Assembly (NCBI GenBank): GCA_029959085.1
Contig: JARWIR010000005.1
Location: 9,736,501 to 9,800,500 of the forward strand
DNA from: Nemophila menziesii
Taxonomy: Eukaryota; Streptophyta; Magnoliopsida; Boraginales; Hydrophyllaceae
Length of the DNA: 64,000 bases
Direction: 5' to 3'
This document shows, piece after piece, positions 58,217 through 64,000 of the stretch; within the stretch, counting starts at the first letter, position 1, and each line of letters starts with the position of its first letter. Made by a program: the position numbers and the translations under genes. The notes under the pieces are model-generated. The model ran no database searches, was not told where the DNA came from, and was given only the letters and a program-made list of their open reading frames with translations.

Positions 58217-60548
58217 ATGTCTCACAAAAATTAAACAAACTAGGCAATGCAGACATGTATTTCCTATGAAGAGGAATAGTAACCTTCAAAAAATTTTGAC
58301 GTCGTTTTTTCTCTCGTTTGCTTGAGCCTTGACTTTATAGTAATCTAAGAATTTTTTATTCTTTTTATGTAGAAATTTCCGATCAACATGAAGCAGTTTT
58401 TGGTAGCTTAGCAGCCCTCCAGAATCGCTAAAGTGCATGAACATGTTCTTACACTTCAAATTTTTTCATGAGATGCTCTTATGTTCTACATGATCAAAAA
58501 AGTAGACCAAAAATTACTTCTCCTTATAATTTTATATCTATTCAAACGTATTCAACAGAAAAGTAAAAAGAAATGGTAGTATAAGGATAACGAGAGATAT
58601 AATGTTTATTGCTCAAGTATTATCTACAAACTCCAGATAAAATTCTTTTATATGCACTTAAGTCCTACATATATGGGGTACACTGCTTTAGACCATAAGA
58701 AGTATATACTTATCAACAAAACAAAACTTTGTCCATTTTTTGCACAAATTATACTATTATACAGACTAAGCTTTGTAACTTTTTGTTTCTACAAACCAAA
58801 ACAACATTAAAAGTTTAACTAAATGCATTTTTTATTTCATTTCTCTAAATTCCACATTCCCCTCTAGAACAATTTATTCATTCTAATTCCCGATTTCCAA
58901 TTTCTAATTGATATATAATCAACGAGGAACAAAAAAATGAGATGACATGAGCAATCACAATTTTCAGCTGGGGCAATTATATAATAGAGCCTCACAACTA
59001 CACAACTACTAAGTAAAGTCCACTCCCAATATCCCATTAAATTCTAACTAGTATAGGGCAAAAATCCCAAAACACCCCTTCCCCTTTCTCTTATACACTG
59101 AAATAAACCCAAACCTAAAACATTTTTACCCTATACAATCGATGCCCACCTTCTCTCCTTTGCTCTATGTGCTCACTGTATCCACTCTCTCTGTGCTCAA
59201 TGTACCCCTGCCCACCATTACCGCCCCCTCCCCCTCCCACTACCCACATTCCCCTCCCATCATTACCACCCCCACTCCCTCCCGCTTCCCTTCCCCCTCG
59301 CCTTGCTTCCCACAGCGACGCAACACCACCCTAAACCACCACAATCCATCGGCGAACCATGAACCAACCTTCAGATCTACTTCCCCTCCTTTCCTCCACC
59401 CAGATCTGAGCACGAAAACCAGATCCACACGAACCTTTGCTGCGCTGCTACACACGAATATCACCAGAGCCGTGCTAATGCACCAGTCTGCTTCCCGTCG
59501 AAGCCCTGCAGCAGATCTCGCGCCACCAACAACTGCTGCTGCAACACCGGCGCTCTGATCTTCTGCGCCGCCATCCATCGCCACCACCACCGCGGCTGTG
59601 ACGAGCTCGAACCCCACCATCATCTCCTCCATCACCCTCACGCTGCCGCTCCTGTACAAGACAACCACCAGAAAACCGCCTCTGCAACGTGTATCTCGCC
59701 GCCATCCTTCGCCACCACCACTGCTGCACCGAGCCTCCCTACTGCAACGAGACTCCTTTCTCCTCCACACCATCGGCGCCGCTCCGTTCTCGATCTACCC
59801 TCCGCTGCTCCGTTCTCGATTCATTTTCGTTTGATGTTTCATTTTTTTTACATGTTTGGTCCAGCGAGTGTCTAGCCAATTATGGGCTTTCTAAAACTGC
59901 ATAGGTCCAGCCCATTATGGGCTATAGCCTGTTTTTAAAATAGAATGTTTTTATTTTTATTTTTTTGGCCCAGTCATTTTTTGGTCCAGCCAGTGATGGT
60001 TTAGCCTTTGTTTGCCCAGCCCACTTTTAAAAAAAATGTACCATTGTTTTTTAATATCCTACAATCTTTTTTTTAATTGTTAAACTTTTTTATGATTCTT
60101 ATTTATCTAGCCCCTAGTGTCTAGTCCATTTAGTGTCTAGTCCATTATGTCCAACCATTTAGGTCTAGGGATTAGAAATTAGAGATTAGTAGTAGAATTT
60201 TTTGTTTTTGTTTTAAAAAATTTAAACTCTAATCTTGTTTGTTACTTTTGCAGGTAACAATTAAACACTAATGAAACCCTACTTACACACTAAGCTTGAG
60301 GAATCTTTATAAAAAAAATTAATGTATAAAAGAGAATTCAAGAACTGCACATAGGTACAGCCCTTACAGTATAACCTTGGACATATTTGATGCATTTTGT
60401 ACAACCCCATTAGTACTTGGAGAATTAGATGGACAAAATCCCGCTTGGACATATTTGATGCATTGTGTTATTTGTGTACAGCCTTATTGGGACTTGGACA
60501 ATTAGATGGACAAAATCTGATTTGGATATGGACACCTATAATTGTAAT
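58217..60548. other. Spacer with GC-rich CCACC-type block
   Basis: 59100-59830 is much richer in GC than its surroundings and made largely of CCACC, CTCCC and GCCGCC words. It is open in several frames on both strands, which is a composition effect. Similar blocks occur inside the Mutator elements at 39111 and 60549, so it may be the interior of another non-autonomous element, but I found no ends. 59870-60030 repeats GGTCCAGCC and CCCATTATGGGC. 60380-60530 is a tandem duplication of TTGGACATATTTGATGCATT through AATTAGATGGACAAAATC. Confidence 0.45.
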
Positions 60549-60633
60549 GGGTGAATTATATATAAGGTCTTAGAAACACTATTTCTTCTCTATAGAGTAG
60601 TGTCTAGAAAGTTGTTATTCTTAGGGACCTCAT

Positions 60634-60719
60634 TTTTTACAATAGTCTTTCCTACCCTTACTAACACTAAAAGACAAAAAGTGTGATGTCAATGTTTCTC
60701 TCTCCTCTACCTACCATGG
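60634..60719. repeat. Left copy of ~82-bp direct repeat flanking solo LTR
   Basis: ACAATAGTCTTTCCTACCCT through CTCTCTCCTC.ACCTACCA occurs here and at 62221-62306, immediately outside both ends of the solo LTR. A normal LTR insertion leaves 4-6 bp, so this needs another explanation. Confidence 0.85.
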
Positions 60720-62220
60720 TGTGGCCTAAGGTGTGATAAAAATATGATATAATTTAGAAGCAAATAAACACCCTAAGCTAGCACGGTAATGCAAGTATTA
60801 CAGGACGTATGCAAGTTTTAATGATAAGAAGATTCGTTCCTCAGAGACTACGAAAGTTAGAGAGAACTTATGCAAATTATCAAGTGCAAATAACTAAGCT
60901 AGAAAAGATAATACGCATAGGTAAAGAAGAGAGATAGATATTTTTATTTGGTTTTTGAATAAAGGAAAATTAAACTAATAAATTAAAGACAGAAAATAAA
61001 TAACAGAGAAGAAAATAGTATGAAAGTTAGCTTGAGTAAATAGCATGTAATCCCCACTAGTTTTGTCGTTCTAAACATGTAAGGGTGAATTATGTAGTAT
61101 TTCAATAATCGGTTCCAATTACGCTAGGTAGTTTTAAATAGGATTTACCTGTGTCAATAAGGCTTCCTAAGCAAACTGTTCCTGTAATTGGTAAATAGTC
61201 ACATGTCTAAACCATAGTGATTATCTAGTTAGGTTGATTTGTCAGATCTAAACCGAATACTAGACGTTATGTGCTAAACATGTAATTAAACACCGTTGTC
61301 AATGGTGACCTAACTACTAGATGGTAATTCTATATGGCCATGGTTCCACAAGAACACAAAATATAAATCCAAACACATAAACAGAGAATAAAAACAATAA
61401 TTCAATTTAAAACATAGAATTCCCAAATTAGATAGATGTCAATAAAAACTAGGGTTCATACATATATGCTAAAACTCAAACTAATAGAAATTAATTCTTA
61501 CTAAGAAAAGAAGAGAAAAGAATTACAGAATCAAAGGTTGAAGGAGACATATGGTGTTCTGCTCCTTCCAGACTTCTTCTCTTGTGTTGCAGCTTCCTCT
61601 TGGCCTTAAGGTCTGGCCAATGATGATTTAAGAGTGTTAAGAGGTTGTATTTATAGTGTATAGGTTGACCTAATTCGTCTCTTGAAGGAGAGGTTAAGTA
61701 ATGGACTCCAAGCCCAACTCAAATTCGTATGGAAATAAAGATAATTACTGCTGAACTATTTTGAGCATATCTTCTTCGTTATTGGTCGGTTTTTGCTCCA
61801 CAATATACCAAAAGAATCCTCACAGAATTATCTACGTCTCTATGAAAGGAATCTTCCAAAATCAGCTTGGTTTTGGAGTTATCACCATTTCTTTAGGCGT
61901 AGCTGCAGAAATTCAGATTTAAGGCAACTTTTCATTTTCCTAATTGAACTATGTTTCCTTCTATCTCTAATTTCCATGTTTATCTTCTTTCCTTTAGCTC
62001 TTTGAACCAACTTGGACTCTAATTAATTACCATATATCTCTAAAGCTTCACACTAAATAAATAATTAAACCCAATATGCTCTAAAAATAATAAATAATCA
62101 ATTCAAGACCCAAAATAGGAAATTGTACTAAATCATGAGAAATTCGACCTATAAACAAATAAATACGCCTAAAATGATGTCTCTGAAATAGATTTAATTA
62201 TCACACATGAGGAGACATCA
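60720..62220 (-). mobile_element. Solo-LTR-like repeat, copy C
   Basis: Minus strand: TGATGTCTCCTCATG start, inverted repeat closing CAGAGACATCATTTTAGGCG, TATA-like CACTATAAATACA (about 61650), end TTTATCACACCTTAGGCCAC followed by A. 1501 bp, no coding region. It is inserted in the Mutator element and flanked by an ~82-bp direct repeat. Confidence 0.6.
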
Positions 62221-62306
62221 TTTTTGACAATAGTCTTTCCTACCCTTACTAACACTAAAAGACAAAAAGTGTGATGTCAATGTTTCTCTCTCCTCGACCT
62301 ACCACT
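62221..62306. repeat. Right copy of ~82-bp direct repeat flanking solo LTR
   Basis: Nearly identical to 60634-60719; the visible differences are TTGACAAT against TTACAATA at the outer edge and CTCGACC against CTCTACC. Confidence 0.85.
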
Positions 62307-62379
62307 ACCCACCTACCTCCGACCTCCGACCACCGACCTCCGACCACCAGTCACCGGTCACCGGAAAAAACATAAAGTA

Positions 62380-62575
62380 CTCCGAGAATTAAACGAATTA
62401 AGCGAATACTCTAACGTATTAAACGAACACTCTATAAAAATATTCGGAGTACTCTATGAAATAGTCAGAGTACTCTATGAAATAGTCGGAGTACTCTATG
62501 AAATAGTAGGAGTACTCTATAAAATAGTAGGAGTACTCTTTGAAATTAAAGGAATACTCTATAAAATCAAAGTGT
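62380..62575. repeat. Tandem array of GAGTACTCTATGAAATAGT units
   Basis: Five clear 20-21-bp units with the palindrome GAGTACTC, plus decayed units (GAATACTCT, GAACACTCT) at the edges. It corresponds to the array 40150-40330 in the sister element. Confidence 0.85.
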
Positions 62576-63734
62576 ATTTAAAACCATTTTATTCATTTAA
62601 TTCAAACTATAAACAATTTAAAACTTTATCATACATCTTTACAAATTCAAAAATAATAAAAAAATACCTAGTTTGACCAAATCTGGTCAAACCAGATCTG
62701 GAAAAAAAAAACTACCTAAACTCTCGGCACTACCACCGAGCACCACCACCACACGGAGCTCTCATTCCCAGCAGCAACAGTAATCGAAAAACACCACCAC
62801 TACGCATGAAATAACACCACTGCTGCAACTCGAAAATATCACCACCACTGCAACTCGACTCCTCTTCGCAGCTGCTGTAATGGAGAAAAGAACAGCACAC
62901 CTCCACCAACAACTGCATTCTCGGCGAAGAACAACACTGCAACTCCGGCGAACAACACACCTCCTCCATGGTGGTTTGACACTTCAACGGCAGCTCCGAC
63001 AACACTGCTGGAGCTCTTCGCTGCTCTTCTCCAGCAGCCTTCCTCTTCTTCCCAAGTTCACGGAGATCCGCCGCCATGGCTTCTCATCTTCTTCGCGAGC
63101 TCACGAACCACCACAACGCCGCCATGGATTGTCTCATCTTCTTCGAAGCAGCAACCGACAAGAACACTTCGTGACTGCTGCTGCATTCCAGATCTACCAT
63201 TTTTGCGAGCTCAAGAGTCCTTCATCTTCCATGGAAGCTCGAACGCGCTGGAGAAGTCGTCTGTCATCTGCCATGGAGAAGGAGAGAGAGAGGTGGATCT
63301 CACCGGAGCTCGCGAACGAGGGCCATTCCGGATGTGTTATGTGTTATGGTGGTGGTTGTGGTTCCGTGGATGTGTTATGGTGGTGGTGGTGTTTTGGTGG
63401 AACCTCTGTGGCTGCCATGAGAGGTTGCGAAAAGGGTGGTTGTGGTGGTGTGTTTTAGTGGTGGTGGTGGTTTAGGAGCTACTCACTTCGGATGGGAGAA
63501 ATAGGGAGGAGAGGGAGGTGAGGGAAACTGGATCTGGATCTGAAAATGTAGTTTGTGGTATCTAAATTAATACATATATAGGAAAAGAAAAAATAAAACG
63601 AGGGTAGAAGGGTAACAGGGGTTTTGTGTTTCATGTGTTAAAAAGTTTCTGAGTTCTTTAGTAAGAAGAGGCTCTAGGTGGGGGTGCTATCTTGAAGAGG
63701 GGGGTGTGTTCAAGACCCTAAGTGGCATTTACTC

Positions 63735-64000
63735 AATTGTAATTATATAAAAATTATAATGAAAAGAACAAAAAAAATTAAAGGACATATTTGATGCATT
63801 GTGTACAGCCCTATAGGTCTGTACCAGTGGTACCGATTCATCCGTTAAATGAAAAGAACAAAAAAAATTAAAAACGAATTACTGAAAAGAAAAAAAGAAA
63901 AAAAATTGAAGAGAAGAGAGAAACGGATGTACATGAGAATATTATAGTAAAACTGCATAGTGTCTTGATTTAGTTAGGCTTTAATTAGAAGTATTATAGG
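63735..64000. other. Right margin, spacer
   Basis: AATGAAAAGAACAAAAAAAA then TTAAA occurs twice (63757 and 63848). GGACATATTTGATGCATTGT, also found at 60384 and 60448 on the other side of the Mutator element, recurs at 63783. No gene. Confidence 0.5.

Larger units (their letters stand above)
60549..63734 (-). mobile_element. Non-autonomous Mutator element, 3186 bp including a solo LTR
   Basis: The left end is GGGTGAATTATATATAAGGT then CTTAGAAAC; the right end read inward is GAGTAAATGCCACTTAGGGT then CTTGAACACACC. It is flanked by the perfect 9-bp duplication AATTGTAAT (60540-60548 and 63735-63743). Without the solo LTR (60720-62220) and one copy of the flanking repeat it is about 1.6 kb and homologous to the inverted orientation of 39111-40628. 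The interior has GAGTACTC arrays (62380-62575), CCGACCTCCGACC repeats (about 62315-62360) and a GC-rich block with ORFs of up to 192 codons that match no family I know. Confidence 0.85.

Noticed and set aside
59142..59904. Several overlapping ORFs of 71-177 codons on both strands
   Set aside because: GC-rich CCACC repeats keep many frames open at once; no domain is visible in any of them.
62730..63475. ORFs of 90-192 codons in the Mutator element
   Set aside because: Low-complexity Ser/His/Arg- or Trp/Val-rich translations of CAC/GTG repeats; no family match. A captured gene cannot be excluded.

Overview
The window is nuclear DNA of a flowering plant, probably a core eudicot. It is AT-rich, its introns are of plant type, the GT-AG rule holds, and it carries many plant transposon families. 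The only intact conserved regulatory gene is a RAV-type AP2/B3 transcription factor. I cannot name the species from the sequence alone.

Layout. 1-6173 is the right part of a large MuDR-like Mutator element. A multi-exon MURA-like transposase on the plus strand (frameshifted near 2379) faces a separate minus-strand gene for a GRF zinc-finger, coiled-coil, membrane-anchored protein, an arrangement like the convergent mudrA/mudrB genes of maize MuDR. 6.2-22.3 kb is a tandem cluster of four paralogous F-box genes, all on the minus strand (stop codons at 7675, 12551, 15382 and 20822). They share a leader intron ending directly at the ATG, a short 3'-UTR intron and about 1 kb of duplicated downstream DNA. 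Copy 1 is frameshifted, copy 2 has an internal 53-residue duplication, and copies 3 and 4 look intact. A broken PPR-DYW fragment lies between copies 1 and 2.

22.5-54 kb is mostly transposon sediment: hAT and Mutator MITEs with recognisable target duplications, four ~1.5-kb solo-LTR-like repeats of one family, an Athila-like Ty3/gypsy relic, a Ty1/copia relic split by later insertions, three tRNA-derived SINE copies and LINE fragments. A likely Helitron (46030-51501) carries exon-intron fragments of at least two recognisable host genes (PWP1, CPSF160) and one more. A small minus-strand ORF at 32655-32828 resembles the ARGOS/OSR organ-size proteins.

54-64 kb holds the intronless RAV gene (55188-56222, minus), a decayed F-box/FBD fragment at 58 kb, a GC-rich CCACC-type low-complexity block, and a second large non-autonomous Mutator element (60549-63734, perfect 9-bp target duplication) that itself contains a solo LTR.

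The genes do not form a pathway. The F-box copies are expected to be SCF substrate adaptors and the RAV protein a transcriptional repressor. The MuDR-like element has a terminal motif (GAGTAAATAACACTT) close to that of the short Mutator elements at 38 and 63 kb, so related machinery could have mobilised them.
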